A stretch of 64,000 bases of DNA. It comes from Spartinivicinus marinus (GTDB lineage: Bacteria; Pseudomonadota; Gammaproteobacteria; Pseudomonadales; Zooshikellaceae). The notes beneath the pieces were generated by a model. The model was given only the letters and a program-made list of their open reading frames with translations. It had not been told where the DNA came from and ran no database searches. A program made the position numbers and the translations under genes. The stretch spans positions 4,174,501-4,238,500 of the forward strand of contig NZ_JAPJZK010000001.1 in the NCBI RefSeq assembly GCF_026309355.1, written 5' to 3'. Below are positions 29,901 to 38,832 of the stretch, piece by piece (positions within the stretch are counted from its first letter, which is position 1; each line of letters opens with the position of its first letter).

Positions 29901-30869
29901 GCCCCTGTTAGTTATCAACCCAGTTCTTTACCAGGAAAACATGCTTTAGCTTTCTATAGTAAAGAAACCTTAAGCTACAATGCTCAGGTGTTTGTAACAG
30001 TAAAGTATAAAGGTGAAGAGCTTTATCGTAGTACTTTCTTTACCCGTTCACTCCCTACCTTTATTGAAGGTGGTGTTGTCAATGCAATAGGGAAAAGCCA
30101 GGCTGGTGTTGAAGTACTAATCAAAGAATTAGGTCGTAAAACCCTTACAAATAAGGATGGTGCCTTTGCTTTTGGTTTTGGTGATACTGCTACACTAGCT
30201 ATTAAAGGTGGTCGTTATACACTTGTTGTAAACCCTAATCATAAAGTCCAAACTTTAGGTTCGGTTGATATACCTGTTAGCATTGAAGAGGGGCGAAGAA
30301 ATCAACTTAAATTGTTACAAGTGCCTAGCTTACAACCTTCGATTCCTTATCAATATATTCCTTATGGAAAGTCGAAGATATCTTTGGCACAAGGAGCCCT
30401 AAACTTTGATCTTGGTAATGGTCAACTCATTTTCCCTGAAAATCAGGAACGACGTATTCATACTCAATTTGTTCCAGGCAATGGCATTGTCAGACCAATC
30501 CACCCGTTAACTGGTCCCAGCTGGGTATATCAGTTGCAGCCGGCAGGAATAACTGCAACAGGCCCTATAAAGATAGCTATGGATTTACCTAAGTTTCAAG
30601 GTAGTTACCAATATTTACCTGATACGGCAGAAGGTCCATACTATGTCATGTTGGTTGGTTATAATGATGAAAAAAATATTATCAGCCCAGTAGGTGTAGC
30701 TGAAATTAATCAACAAAAGCTAACGACATTGGAAAATAAGCCTGTGACTTTTGATCGACTAGATTATATTGGCTTTTACATGCCACCGGTTTCTAAACAA
30801 GCAGTTTTTAAGGAATATGTTAATGGCAATATTGGACTTGAACTTTTAATTGCCGAATTAAATGAGTAA
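26976..30869 (+). CDS. Secreted MshQ-like/TSP3/Ig-domain protein
   Basis: A 1,297-residue protein with a signal peptide (FLSLMLLASMTVHSNS). The ATG at 26976 is chosen over the upstream GTG (26961) because the signal starts there. Bases 27240-27960 encode a beta-helix-like segment (VNGSSKLIMKPGDYW, then a GFVYARG and IYGAVAAS pattern) resembling the N-terminal region of MSHA-pilus protein MshQ. Two TSP3 calcium loops follow (27985-28220), then several Ig-like repeats (28220-29700), an SbsA-like Ig segment, and a carboxypeptidase-regulatory-like domain (about 30060-30300). It is probably cell-surface or secreted. It shares TSP3 and Ig types with the giant protein upstream, though detailed architecture differs. 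Function is unknown. Confidence 0.85.
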   Translation: MKNKQFYHLLGGFLSLMLLASMTVHSNSLSSPHSSSNSDEVKASDCNSVPCHAEVINTAPEDLEVLPRFAPQHRVRRSALIADAKPYQNQCLAAFANGVQSHTAGPIEFWLNARVTDPSSTTLHASSVTGSGWSVYYNCYHGWCNVDGQPSVSLPLADFQYSSSDSYQRLSNSAKYTFKRNDYGEINATYYNELYFEPANDIARIKKLTVNGSSKLIMKPGDYWVENLSFGSSSKLEVKGEGTVRLFVKNTLNVGSKASLNYWGKPENLLIIGWDSINFSSESGTSGFVYARGTVPINFNSHIYGAVAASYIRVKTSSGVHYRANALKNLDFGSICDLDNDGIYDGKDSDVDGDNITNDDEILAGSDPYNPNDIPQDMDNDGVFDGKDNDIDGDNVTNEDEIAAGTNPRDPNDFPDSIVPIIELTGATERTVNTSIITIAGKVTDSGSGVKSVWLVKHNNHDTQIYPELDENGVFNLELPLQPGLNEFTLWAKDNKDNQSSVQLAFSFQSMLKLGNISPESGSILNNKEVGITGYFETSITDLNQITAQLAGKQLALVTGIKPNTVQFSTTLQLNHGYNALDLNIVTAAQSINQTITYKYQPDDLSGILPPKINLLSPGKSSFITDNKVTLYGRITSKVGGLTATLNSNDPIQLTKVTGDEYLFRQQVTVPEQEKVEYQLLVTDALGLSSTEIITLFQDFTEPTIILPATLKSGSSVNIVNTERYLLAGEVTDNNIRSFTINGNPVALLPAGDNRFLFESLIQLPANEPFRVSLEAKDASGYKDKKTILFKANNPLNMQWVSPSFPYQWIIGETDQLTVLAAVTNSSNSEEYTAQLTDANGQQRLLGITQEGALLSIAIPELENVGQYRLTVTAKHSSNTVIGELVGTINAVSQSVAPLSISQITPQNGAKHIEPDSFISLQFNQPIKNKDISIEVRQTAHGLTYINTNNLHKSDKDVQFLFAKGQQLKRVDLDQAPVSYQPSSLPGKHALAFYSKETLSYNAQVFVTVKYKGEELYRSTFFTRSLPTFIEGGVVNAIGKSQAGVEVLIKELGRKTLTNKDGAFAFGFGDTATLAIKGGRYTLVVNPNHKVQTLGSVDIPVSIEEGRRNQLKLLQVPSLQPSIPYQYIPYGKSKISLAQGALNFDLGNGQLIFPENQERRIHTQFVPGNGIVRPIHPLTGPSWVYQLQPAGITATGPIKIAMDLPKFQGSYQYLPDTAEGPYYVMLVGYNDEKNIISPVGVAEINQQKLTTLENKPVTFDRLDYIGFYMPPVSKQAVFKEYVNGNIGLELLIAELNE

Positions 30870-30874
30870 CTAAC

Positions 30875-30905
30875 AAGAAAAGGCCAGCTTGGCTGGCTTT
30901 TTCTT
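30875..30905. terminator. Bidirectional Rho-independent terminator
   Basis: A 14-bp stem (30875-30888 with 30892-30905, one G-T pair) with a TTG loop. The GCCAGC core is flanked by A-run and T-run on the two sides, so it can end transcription from both the + gene and the convergent acyltransferase gene. Confidence 0.9.
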
Positions 30906-30974
30906 ATAAGCTTCACTTTTTGCTATAATTTAAAAGGAAGTAATTAATAGTTTTTTTAACTTAGGGAGTGGAGT

Positions 30975-31883
30975 TTAGCTAACAACTGTTTTCTGCTTAC
31001 TCAACTCCCCCAACAACTGATCTTTTTTCTCCCACAATTCGGTTACCCATAATTGAAACTGCTCGCGAAATTGGCCGTCATTAATATAATCTTTATTAAG
31101 AAGTTCTTTGGGAATTTCGATTTTCTCTATTCGAATAGCAACGTCATTGATTTTTCCGCAGAGGAAGTCCCAGTAGCTGAGTTGTTTTTCTGGGTAGTAG
31201 ATGGTGATATCTAATAAGCTTTTTAGTTGATCACCCATGGCGCCAAGGACGAAGCCGATGCCGCCGGCTTTGGGTTTTAATAAGTGATTAAAAGGGGATT
31301 GCTGGGCACGGTGTTTTTCATCGGTAAAGCGGGTGCCTTCTATAAAGTTAAACACGGCGACTGGGGTTTCTTTGAATTTTTCGCAGGCTTTGCGGGTGGT
31401 GGCTAGGTCTTGACCTTTTTTTTCTGGGTGTTTTTCTAAATAGGCTTTGCTGTATCGTTTCATAAAGGGAAAGTCTAATGCCCACCAGCATAGACCAATA
31501 ACAGGTATCCAGATGAGTTCTTGTTTGATAAAGAATTTAAGCATGGGGATACGACGATTAAGGATATGTTGTAATAAGGTGATATCTGCCCAGGACTGAT
31601 GATTACTGGTCACTAGATACCAGCCATCTTTTTTTAGGCTACTTAAGCCTTTTACATCTAACTTAAGTTGTTGGGTCAGTTTCATCCATAAGCTGTTTAT
31701 ACACATCCATAGTTCGGCTATTTTGATTAATATTTTGGCACAGGCTTGTTGCCACGCTTTGATAGGGATTAAAAGCTTTAATAGAGCAATGATAAGTAAT
31801 GGGCAGCTGAGTATGATGGTATTTAAAGCCAGCATTAAGCAGGCAATGCAGCCTTTTATCGGTGGAGGCAGTTTTTTAAGCAT
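30975..31883 (-). CDS. Membrane acyltransferase, PlsC family (YihG-like)
   Basis: A 302-residue protein with an N-terminal hydrophobic segment (about 8-40), the NHQSWAD form of the NHX4D acyltransferase motif (about 93-99) and the FIEGTRFT motif (about 178-185). The family transfers acyl groups to lysophospholipids at the inner membrane. The length and LNTIILSCPLL opening fit the E. coli YihG/YihE-adjacent type rather than essential PlsC. It is transcribed toward the bidirectional terminator at 30875. Confidence 0.88.
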   Translation of the reverse strand: MLKKLPPPIKGCIACLMLALNTIILSCPLLIIALLKLLIPIKAWQQACAKILIKIAELWMCINSLWMKLTQQLKLDVKGLSSLKKDGWYLVTSNHQSWADITLLQHILNRRIPMLKFFIKQELIWIPVIGLCWWALDFPFMKRYSKAYLEKHPEKKGQDLATTRKACEKFKETPVAVFNFIEGTRFTDEKHRAQQSPFNHLLKPKAGGIGFVLGAMGDQLKSLLDITIYYPEKQLSYWDFLCGKINDVAIRIEKIEIPKELLNKDYINDGQFREQFQLWVTELWEKKDQLLGELSKQKTVVS

Positions 31884-31913
31884 ATGAAAGGTACATCCTA
31901 TTAGGTTACTGCT

Positions 31914-32040
31914 TATACCCTTCGCGTATGATTTTTAGGGTTTGTTGTCATCACTCCTCACCTCAATCACCTATTATTTATAGGCTCATGAGGCTTCGTA
32001 GCTTGACGGCCGCCCCTAAAAGCCATTCGCAGTGGGTATA
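31914..32040 (+). repeat. MITE-like element, subtype 1, copy c (reference copy)
   Basis: A 127-bp complete copy. Left end TATACCCTTCGCGTATG then ATTTTTAGGG; right end CCCTAAAAGCCATTCGC then GTGGGTATA, so the termini are imperfect inverted repeats of about 25 bp. The core contains GCTTGACGGCCGCCCC. It lies between two - strand genes and has no coding capacity. Confidence 0.85.
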
Positions 32041-32261
32041 TTAAATTATGACAGTAAAATAGCACTTTGCTTAAAGAGAGTGAATATTAGGTGACTAGAA
32101 GGGCGAGCGCGAAAGGGTACTGGAGAATAAATATGAAGTAACAGGGCATTCTTCCGCCGCTCTTGAAGTACCATCTCTGGTCCATCAAGAGCTAAAAAGC
32201 TTAGCTACAGAACATCCTGTCACCCCATACCCGCTAAGTTCGGCGACAGGAGTGAAAGAGT
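32041..32261. other. Intergenic DNA downstream of pta
   Basis: No gene is visible. GCTCTTGA (32159) and TCAAGAGC (32185) can pair, as can CCTGTC (32216) and GACAGG (32245). Neither has a T-run on the pta strand, so termination here is unproven. Confidence 0.4.
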
Positions 32262-34370
32262 TTACTTCCGACTACTAAACTGATCTGCTTGAATAGCCGT
32301 GAGGGCGATGGTGTAGACGATGTCATCGACTAAAGCGCCTCGGGACAAGTCATTGACGGGTTTACGCAAGCCTTGCAACATAGGGCCTACACTAATCACG
32401 TCGGCGCTGCGCTGAACAGCTTTATATGTCGTATTACCGGTATTAAGGTCGGGGAATACGAATACTGTCGCTTTACCTGCGACTGGGCTGTTGGGTGCTT
32501 TTTTCTTGGCGACATTTTCAATGGCGGCAGCATCGTATTGTAGCGGACCGTCTATTAATAAATCAGGCCGTTTTTGTTGTGCTATTTTGGTGGCTTCGCG
32601 CACTTTTTCCACGTCACTTCCTGTGCCTGAACTGCCGGTGCTATAGCTAATCATTGCGACTTTAGGGAGGATGCCAAAAGCGGCTGCGGAGTCAGCACTT
32701 TGGATAGCAATATCAGCCAGCTCTTCGGCATTAGGGTCTGGGTTTACTGCACAGTCGCCGTATACTAAGACCTGTTCTGGTAGCAGCATAAAAAAGATAG
32801 AGGACACCAGTTTTGCATCAGGGTGGGTTTTAATTAACTGGAATGCTGGGCGGATTGTATTGGCGGTAGTATGTACAGCACCTGATACCAGACCATCGAC
32901 TTCGCCTTGGGCTAACATCATGGTGCCTAATACGACATTATCTTCCAACTGGGCTTCAGCCATAGGGGCATTTAGCCCTTTATGTTTTCGTAGCTCAACC
33001 ATTGGAGAAATATAACGGCCCCGGACGATATCAGGCTCCATAATGATGATGCTTTCAGGTAGCTGAAAGCCTTGGTCTTGCGCCACTTGATGTATTTCGT
33101 CTGTTTTGCCCAGTAAAATACATTCTGCGATACCACGCTCGTGACAAATGGATGCAGCACGTACGGTTCTTGGCTCATTACCTTCGGGTAGCACAATGCG
33201 TTTTTTAGCCTGGTTGGCCCGTTTAATCAGCTGATAGCGGAAGGCGGGGGGCGACATACGAATTTCTACTTCAGTTCCACAGCGCTCTTTAAGCCATTCG
33301 CCATTGAGTTTGTCAGCTACTGAATTCATTACCAGTTCAATACGTTCTCTATCATCGATAGGCACTTCATTATTTAGCCGGTCTAAGGTAGTTGCCGTGT
33401 TATAAGAATTGAGCTGAGTCAGTAAAATAGGTAGCCCATGTTGCTGAACATTTTTTTTGCATAAGTTCATTATTTGCTCATGGGGCTCAATACCGTTGGT
33501 AAGCAATAACCCGGCAAGTGGTACGCCATTACTAGCAGCCATACAGGTTGCTAGGATGATATCATCTCTGTCTCCTGGGCAAATAATGAGCTTACCTGGT
33601 TTGAGTAAATGACAAATATTAGCAGCGGTTCTGGCACAGAGCACTTTACCCGTCACTCGTCGCTGCTCGATATCACCCTTATAAAGAATTTGGGTTTGTA
33701 GCAGGTCGGCAATTTCTTTGGTGCGAGGAGAGGACATGTCCTCATTCCAGGGAATGTAACCTATCGGGTGAAATTGCTTACGACGAAACTCTGGCAGTTT
33801 GTCAAATACTTCACTGCTACTGTCTTCTATTTGTTGAACCTGCTCAAGGGATAGTTTATTGATGATATAGCCAATTACTTTTCGGTGCTGGATACCACCA
33901 AAGTTATCAGCGGTAATTTCTAATTTATCTGCTACTTCAGACAGGCTATCCTCTTGGCCAGAGGCAACCAAGATAACATCAGCATCCAGTGTTTTAGCAA
34001 TATCACCATTTAAACCAGTCACATAGGGGGCAGCTCGGGTTGGTACTAAGCCTTCAACAATGACTACATCTGCATCAATAGCGGCACGATCAAACTGCTC
34101 GACAATTTCTTCCATCAGCATATCACGCTTATTGTCGCCTAATAGGTCTTCTACTCGCTCTAACGAAATAGGTGGGGGAGGAGTAAATCCCATCACTTGT
34201 TGTATCATTTGAGTAGAGCGTTCTGGCCCTTGATCAGAAGCATGTTGCTGAGCAATGGGTTTGCAAAAACTGACTCTTAATCCAACACTATCTAGTGCGC
34301 GCACTAAACCAAGGGCAACTGAAGTGAGGCCAACACCAAAACTAGTCGGGGCAATGTAAAATGTATGCAT
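32262..34370 (-). CDS. pta: Phosphate acetyltransferase
   Basis: A 702-residue long-form Pta. It interconverts acetyl-CoA and acetyl phosphate in the cytoplasm. The N-terminal P-loop-like BioD-type domain (MHTFYIAPTSFGVG), a central DRTGG-type domain and the C-terminal catalytic PTA domain (from about 375, with SYSTGSSGTGSD and the GPLQYDAA region) are all present at normal length. The ATG has a GAGGTGAAC ribosome site and lies 8 bases after the ackA stop, so the two form an operon that makes acetate and ATP during overflow metabolism. It runs in reverse for acetate uptake. Confidence 0.97.
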   Translation of the reverse strand: MHTFYIAPTSFGVGLTSVALGLVRALDSVGLRVSFCKPIAQQHASDQGPERSTQMIQQVMGFTPPPPISLERVEDLLGDNKRDMLMEEIVEQFDRAAIDADVVIVEGLVPTRAAPYVTGLNGDIAKTLDADVILVASGQEDSLSEVADKLEITADNFGGIQHRKVIGYIINKLSLEQVQQIEDSSSEVFDKLPEFRRKQFHPIGYIPWNEDMSSPRTKEIADLLQTQILYKGDIEQRRVTGKVLCARTAANICHLLKPGKLIICPGDRDDIILATCMAASNGVPLAGLLLTNGIEPHEQIMNLCKKNVQQHGLPILLTQLNSYNTATTLDRLNNEVPIDDRERIELVMNSVADKLNGEWLKERCGTEVEIRMSPPAFRYQLIKRANQAKKRIVLPEGNEPRTVRAASICHERGIAECILLGKTDEIHQVAQDQGFQLPESIIIMEPDIVRGRYISPMVELRKHKGLNAPMAEAQLEDNVVLGTMMLAQGEVDGLVSGAVHTTANTIRPAFQLIKTHPDAKLVSSIFFMLLPEQVLVYGDCAVNPDPNAEELADIAIQSADSAAAFGILPKVAMISYSTGSSGTGSDVEKVREATKIAQQKRPDLLIDGPLQYDAAAIENVAKKKAPNSPVAGKATVFVFPDLNTGNTTYKAVQRSADVISVGPMLQGLRKPVNDLSRGALVDDIVYTIALTAIQADQFSSRK

Positions 34371-34378
34371 TGTTCACC

Positions 34379-35593
34379 TCAGTGATTAGGAGTTGCAGGG
34401 GCTTGGTTAACCAGGCTGGCGGTATCTCTGGCAATCATTAACTCTTCATCGGTTTTTACCACTAACGCGCAAGTTGATCCTGGTTGAGTAATGACCCCTT
34501 GTTTATTGCCATGTTGCTGATTAGCTTGTTCATCTAATGTAAACCCAAGAATAGCCAGTTGCTTGATAACTTGCTGTCTAACAAAAGATGAATTTTCACC
34601 AATACCACCAGTGAAGACTAAGCCATCAAGGCGGGGAAGGGCTGTGGCTAAGCCACCTAAAGTTTTGGCTAATTGATAACAAAAAACTGAAATGGCCAAC
34701 TGGGCTTGTTGGTTGCCTTGGTTGGCTGCTTCTTCAAGGGTGCGCATGTCATTGCTGAGTTCAGAAAGACCGAGTAAGCCACTTTCTTTGTTAAGAATGC
34801 GACTAGTGTCTTCCAGGCTATAGCCATATTCATCGGCTAAAAAAGAGAATAAATTGGGGTCCAAGTTGCCACTGCGTGTTCCCATCACTAAGCCTTCCAA
34901 AGGCGTTAATCCCATTGTGGTATCTACAGCTTGGCCGTTACTCACTGCTACTGCACTACATCCATTACCTAAATGGGCACAGAGTAATTGGCTGTGTTGG
35001 TAATCAATACCTAACTGTTGGCAAGCTGTTTCAGCTACATAACGGTAACTGGTGCCATGAAAGCCATAGCGACGCACACTTTTTTCTTTATAAAAACGAT
35101 AGGGGATAGCATATAAATAGGCTTTGGCTGGCATGGTCTGATGAAAAGCAGTATCAAACACAGCCACTTGAGGTAATTGACTAAAATATTTTTCGGTAAT
35201 GGTTATGCCCAATAAGTTAGCTGGGTTGTGTAATGGGGCGAGTGACTGGCAATCAGCGATGGCCTGTTTAACTGCTTTGTTAATTAACGTGGAGTGAGTA
35301 AACGCTTCGCCACCATGTACTACTCGATGGCCAATGGCAATTAACGTGTCGGCTAATTGCTGTTCAGCCAAAAGCGTTAAGATGGCTTGCATTGCCAAGT
35401 CATGATCGGCAGTTTCTAGGGCGGTTGTGTTTTTTTGTTGGCTGCCTCGCCACACTAGTTGAGCGCCAGCCTCACCTAGTCGTTCTGCAATGCCAGTAAT
35501 AAGCGCTTGCTCAGAAGCAGGGTTGATGACGGCAAACTTAATGGAGGAACTGCCACAGTTGATAACCAGAATGTTGGAAGGTGTAGTATTCAC
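34379..35593 (-). CDS. ackA: Acetate kinase
   Basis: A 404-residue acetate/propionate kinase, converting acetyl phosphate and ADP to acetate and ATP. Family motifs are intact: VINCGSSSIKFAV at the N-terminus, GHRVVHGGE, HLGNGCSA and GTRSGNLDP. The start is a GTG. It is the first gene of the ackA-pta operon. Acetyl phosphate made here can also phosphorylate response regulators, several of which are encoded 17-22 kb away. Confidence 0.97.
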   Translation of the reverse strand: MNTTPSNILVINCGSSSIKFAVINPASEQALITGIAERLGEAGAQLVWRGSQQKNTTALETADHDLAMQAILTLLAEQQLADTLIAIGHRVVHGGEAFTHSTLINKAVKQAIADCQSLAPLHNPANLLGITITEKYFSQLPQVAVFDTAFHQTMPAKAYLYAIPYRFYKEKSVRRYGFHGTSYRYVAETACQQLGIDYQHSQLLCAHLGNGCSAVAVSNGQAVDTTMGLTPLEGLVMGTRSGNLDPNLFSFLADEYGYSLEDTSRILNKESGLLGLSELSNDMRTLEEAANQGNQQAQLAISVFCYQLAKTLGGLATALPRLDGLVFTGGIGENSSFVRQQVIKQLAILGFTLDEQANQQHGNKQGVITQPGSTCALVVKTDEELMIARDTASLVNQAPATPNH

Positions 35594-35905
35594 TGCAAAC
35601 TATCTTTTGTTAAGAAATGAAAGTGTTAATCACTACAGCATACCCCATCTACTGGGTATATGAGATGACACATATCTATTGTAGTGCACCACTAGTAATT
35701 AGCTGACTTTTGGTCGAGGCTAGTCTAACTGACTGGTGTGTAAATAAAATACGTAAAGCTACGAAATAAAGTAGAGGTGTGGAATAGCTGTTTGATTAGT
35801 AGACAGGTTAATGGATACTTGAGTGTTTTGGCTACTTACCTAATGTTGTAGTCGTTACTCATCAGGTAAGTAAATGTTAGGGGGTAGCTGGGTTTTGCTG
35901 GACAC
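35594..35905. other. Intergenic region upstream of ackA, with an inverted repeat
   Basis: 312 bp without a gene. It should hold the ackA promoter. TACTTACCT (35833-35841) and AGGTAAGTA (35864-35872) form a perfect 9-bp inverted repeat with a 22-base loop, placed downstream of the gene at 35906. No T-run follows it on either strand. Confidence 0.55.
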
Positions 35906-36529
35906 TTACTTCACAGTGTTAGTGGATGGCGTAAATTGTAACTTAGATGAATAGTTGTTTTTAGATGAGAGAATCACTTTTTGCTTAGCGCTTGTTGAGG
36001 AAATAAGTAGGATATTATGGTGGTTTTTTCCATGAGCAAAAGCCTTGATCACTATATCCATACTTTCAAGTTGTTTGGGCACGGCATTCAGCTTAAATGA
36101 GACCTTGGTTTCATGGTGTCCTAATTTAACGTTATTCAGTTTTAAAGGGACTAATTGGCCATTCATAGTAAAATTTATATTATTTTGTAGATAGTCAACT
36201 AGTTGTTTTTCTTGTAGTTGTTTAGCAGGCTTTGCCTTAAGTGGTGGTTTATTGGTTGATGGTAGATAAGACTGCACGGTTGCCTGGGCTAGAATAGCGG
36301 TTAAATGCCAGGTGGAATCTTGCTGAGTTAGTCTGAAAAATGACATATTGCCACTGTGAGCCAAGGTTTGGGATGGTAGTAAGAAATATATGACGCTAAG
36401 TAATAGTAGAGATAGATATTTCGTAAATTTACGTATTACTTTTAATTTTAAAAAAGTTAGTCCTTGTTTATTTTTAAGTAAATAGTTTACAACAGTAGTT
36501 TCTTTTAAAAAGTGGCAAAAAATAAGCAT
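35906..36529 (-). CDS. Exported or membrane-anchored protein of unknown function
   Basis: A 207-residue protein not recognised by name. A hydrophobic segment ends in SQTLAHS near residues 40-58, after an unusually long charged N-terminal lead. The start is kept at 36529 because AAGGATATC directly precedes it and no later in-frame start exists before the signal. The mature part is basic and beta-rich (WHLTAILAQATVQSYL, NINFTMNGQLVPLKLNN). This faintly recalls small periplasmic DUF6702-type proteins, but the resemblance is too weak to assign. It lies at the edge of the secreted-unknown block. Confidence 0.65.
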   Translation of the reverse strand: MLIFCHFLKETTVVNYLLKNKQGLTFLKLKVIRKFTKYLSLLLLSVIYFLLPSQTLAHSGNMSFFRLTQQDSTWHLTAILAQATVQSYLPSTNKPPLKAKPAKQLQEKQLVDYLQNNINFTMNGQLVPLKLNNVKLGHHETKVSFKLNAVPKQLESMDIVIKAFAHGKNHHNILLISSTSAKQKVILSSKNNYSSKLQFTPSTNTVK

Positions 36530-36668
36530 AGATATCCTTACTTATCTTTATGGTATTTATAAAGTAATAGAAGTGAGTATAAATTAGTAACAGTATCAAG
36601 AAAGCTTATCAAATAACTTTACACTGGTTTACAAAGAAGCAAATACAGAAGGGGAGCAATAAGGAGGC

Positions 36669-36698
36669 AAGAAGCTGTTATTTTTGAAACAGCTCCTT
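36669..36698 (-). terminator. Weak hairpin terminator candidate
   Basis: AGCTGTT (36673-36679) pairs with AACAGCT (36688-36694). On the - strand it follows the stop of the gene at 36727 and is followed by TCTT. The stem is short and the T-run poor. Confidence 0.45.
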
Positions 36699-36726
36699 AA
36701 TAAAAAATTAATTACCAAAGGGGTTA

Positions 36727-38295
36727 CTATAATTCAAATGAAACTGGGGGTCTCTCAGGCCAAATAATAATAGGTGGCTCTGAAGAACCTTTTTCACACA
36801 GCCAGCTTACTTCGTAATCAGCGCACTTGCCATCTACTTGATGTTTATTCCAGCAAAATAGCCCCTTTCTGGGGGAGAGCAGTAAGCGCTCTTTTAAGCT
36901 CAGATAAGGTTGCCCTGTTTTAGATCGGGCCTTTACCCTAATTGGTTTTGAGCACCCAACTGGCATTTCTAAATCACCAACAAAATTTGCACGATGCTTA
37001 CTTTGCCAGCGGCTCCATTGATAGTTTGCATAACGATCAGCAGTTCTGGTACAACCAGACTGGTTGTTGGTTGAGTTAATATCACCATCAATACTGCCTT
37101 TAATGCAGTTGATGTCTAGCACAGTCCGGTACTGTTTAATATTGTTATTTGGGGCTAACATTTCCAGCTTGCCATTTTGAAGCTGTAATACTTGATAAAA
37201 GTTTACTTTAGGAATGAAGTTGGTTTTTACTTCTTCTGTATTATTCGCAGCAGATAAACGATTTCGTCCAGTTGCGGAAGGGTCTCGTCGTCTAAGGGTA
37301 AGATGGGCTTCTGTAAATAAGGCTGTGCTGAGCGTGTCTTGTAATGACAATGTTTCACCTAATTCTTCAACCTTACCTGGCGTTAGTGAGTCAGCAAATT
37401 GAATACCACATTGTCTGATATCATTACATTTAAGCAGCTCTTCCATTTTGGTACGAACATCCTCTCTGCTTAGTAATGGGTTCATACCTGATTTTAATTC
37501 TCTAAAAGTAAAATTATATAGTTTTATCCAGTCGACATTTAGCTTGATGATATTGAGAGGCTTGTCACTAATAGTCCAGTCAACAACACCTGTTAATAAA
37601 TGGTTCCAGGGGCTGCCATTGTTCAATAAATCTTGTAGGTGGGGCTTCCAACCAGGCAGGGTAATTGCGTCAAATGGAATTTTAGTGCTTGTACTGCCTC
37701 GCTCGTGTAATTGAGTTTCTAAACTATACAGAAGATTAATATTAATATCATAAACCTGATCAGTTCCCTTTATTTTACATAAAGGCATGGTCACATGAGA
37801 TTCACTGGAATGATCAACAGGAATTTTTTCTATTTTGCACTCTAGTGCTAGCTGGCCATTAATAACATCAAATGCTGTAGCAATGAAATTAAGCTGAGCA
37901 AATTGATGTCTTGCTGGTTGTATTGATGTATAGCCAAGCTGCTTAGCCTCTTTTTTTAGTTGCTTAACTAAGGCGTTGTTTTCAATGGTTGAAAAAGTAC
38001 CACCAAAGCCAACCATTTCTTTATCAGTAAAAGGTGGGGCTAAACCATACAGTGTTACTGCGTAAAAATTGGGTAAGACGTCGTTAGTGTTGATTAGGTT
38101 GTTATTACTTACATTGGCTGTAGCTGAAGGTGCGATCCTTTCAATGCCACCAAAGCGAGAAATATAAAATAACTGCTTTGGGTTGTTTGGATCAGTTATT
38201 AAATGAAACTGACTAATAATCTCAGCTGAAAAATTTGCAGATAAGCAAGATAGAGGAGCATAAAGTAATAGAAAAAGAAGTAATTTTACTTTCAT
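36727..38295 (-). CDS. Secreted protein of unknown function, paralogue of the 38833 product
   Basis: A 522-residue protein with a clear signal peptide (KLLLFLLLYAPLSCLSA) and an AGGGAAG ribosome site. Residues about 22-440 align by eye with the divergent neighbour at 38833. Both have a K-x-(I/L)-(Y/F)-Y-I motif near residue 40, a GG(T/S)FST segment, PLCKIKG/VPKCTM, the TLPGW/TTPGW turn, an LLTG/LLTA-DW segment, a paired Cys (KCNDIRQCG) and a final Cys pair. The C-terminal extension (about 440-522) has five cysteines and no counterpart in the paralogue. It is likely periplasmic or extracellular with disulfides. No known family was recognised. Confidence 0.8.
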   Translation of the reverse strand: MKVKLLLFLLLYAPLSCLSANFSAEIISQFHLITDPNNPKQLFYISRFGGIERIAPSATANVSNNNLINTNDVLPNFYAVTLYGLAPPFTDKEMVGFGGTFSTIENNALVKQLKKEAKQLGYTSIQPARHQFAQLNFIATAFDVINGQLALECKIEKIPVDHSSESHVTMPLCKIKGTDQVYDININLLYSLETQLHERGSTSTKIPFDAITLPGWKPHLQDLLNNGSPWNHLLTGVVDWTISDKPLNIIKLNVDWIKLYNFTFRELKSGMNPLLSREDVRTKMEELLKCNDIRQCGIQFADSLTPGKVEELGETLSLQDTLSTALFTEAHLTLRRRDPSATGRNRLSAANNTEEVKTNFIPKVNFYQVLQLQNGKLEMLAPNNNIKQYRTVLDINCIKGSIDGDINSTNNQSGCTRTADRYANYQWSRWQSKHRANFVGDLEMPVGCSKPIRVKARSKTGQPYLSLKERLLLSPRKGLFCWNKHQVDGKCADYEVSWLCEKGSSEPPIIIWPERPPVSFEL

Positions 38296-38832
38296 GAAAC
38301 TTCCCTGTGATATCAGTGTAATACCAATAAGGTGTTTATTATTTTTAATGATACCTTTTTAAAGAGTGGTGTCTTTAGAAAGATAGTGCGAGCGTAATGA
38401 AACAGAGGTTACCATAATTTAAATAATGTAGTAATGCCTCGCATAATTTTTTTCTTTATGCTATACGTACATTTTTTATGAAAACTAAAATTATTGATCT
38501 GTATCAAAAGCTATTTTTTAGCTGTGTAAGTCTTTCCTCTAAATGTACCCAAAAGGATTTGAGTAAGTACCCTTAATAAAGATTTTTCTGTGTGGAGAAT
38601 CACTAACTTTTCTTAGACAAAAGTCTAATTTACAGTGCTTATGCCTAGCAAATAGCATCACTGGCGCCTAACTAGAGAGTGTAGTAATTAGAAGTAAATG
38701 TGCAGTGGTTAGAAGTATAAATAATAAGAGATAGCTCCGATTATATTATTGAAAATTTAATATTCAGTTAGGTATTCAATTCATTAACGTTAGTATAAAT
38801 ATTATTCATTTTTTTCTACAAGGAAAGTCATA
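38296..38832. promoter_or_regulatory. Divergent control region between two paralogous secreted genes
   Basis: 537 bp of very AT-rich DNA without a gene. It must serve both the - strand gene (38295) and the + strand gene (38833). A 20-bp AT-rich motif, TTAGTATAAATATTATTCAT (38790-38809), sits 24 bp before the + start and recurs with one inserted base at 41222-41242. AAGGAAAG is the ribosome site of the + gene. No classical operator was identified. Confidence 0.5.

Noticed and set aside
35833-35872. Inverted repeat as a terminator
   Set aside because: No T-run follows the stem on either strand and the loop is 22 bases.
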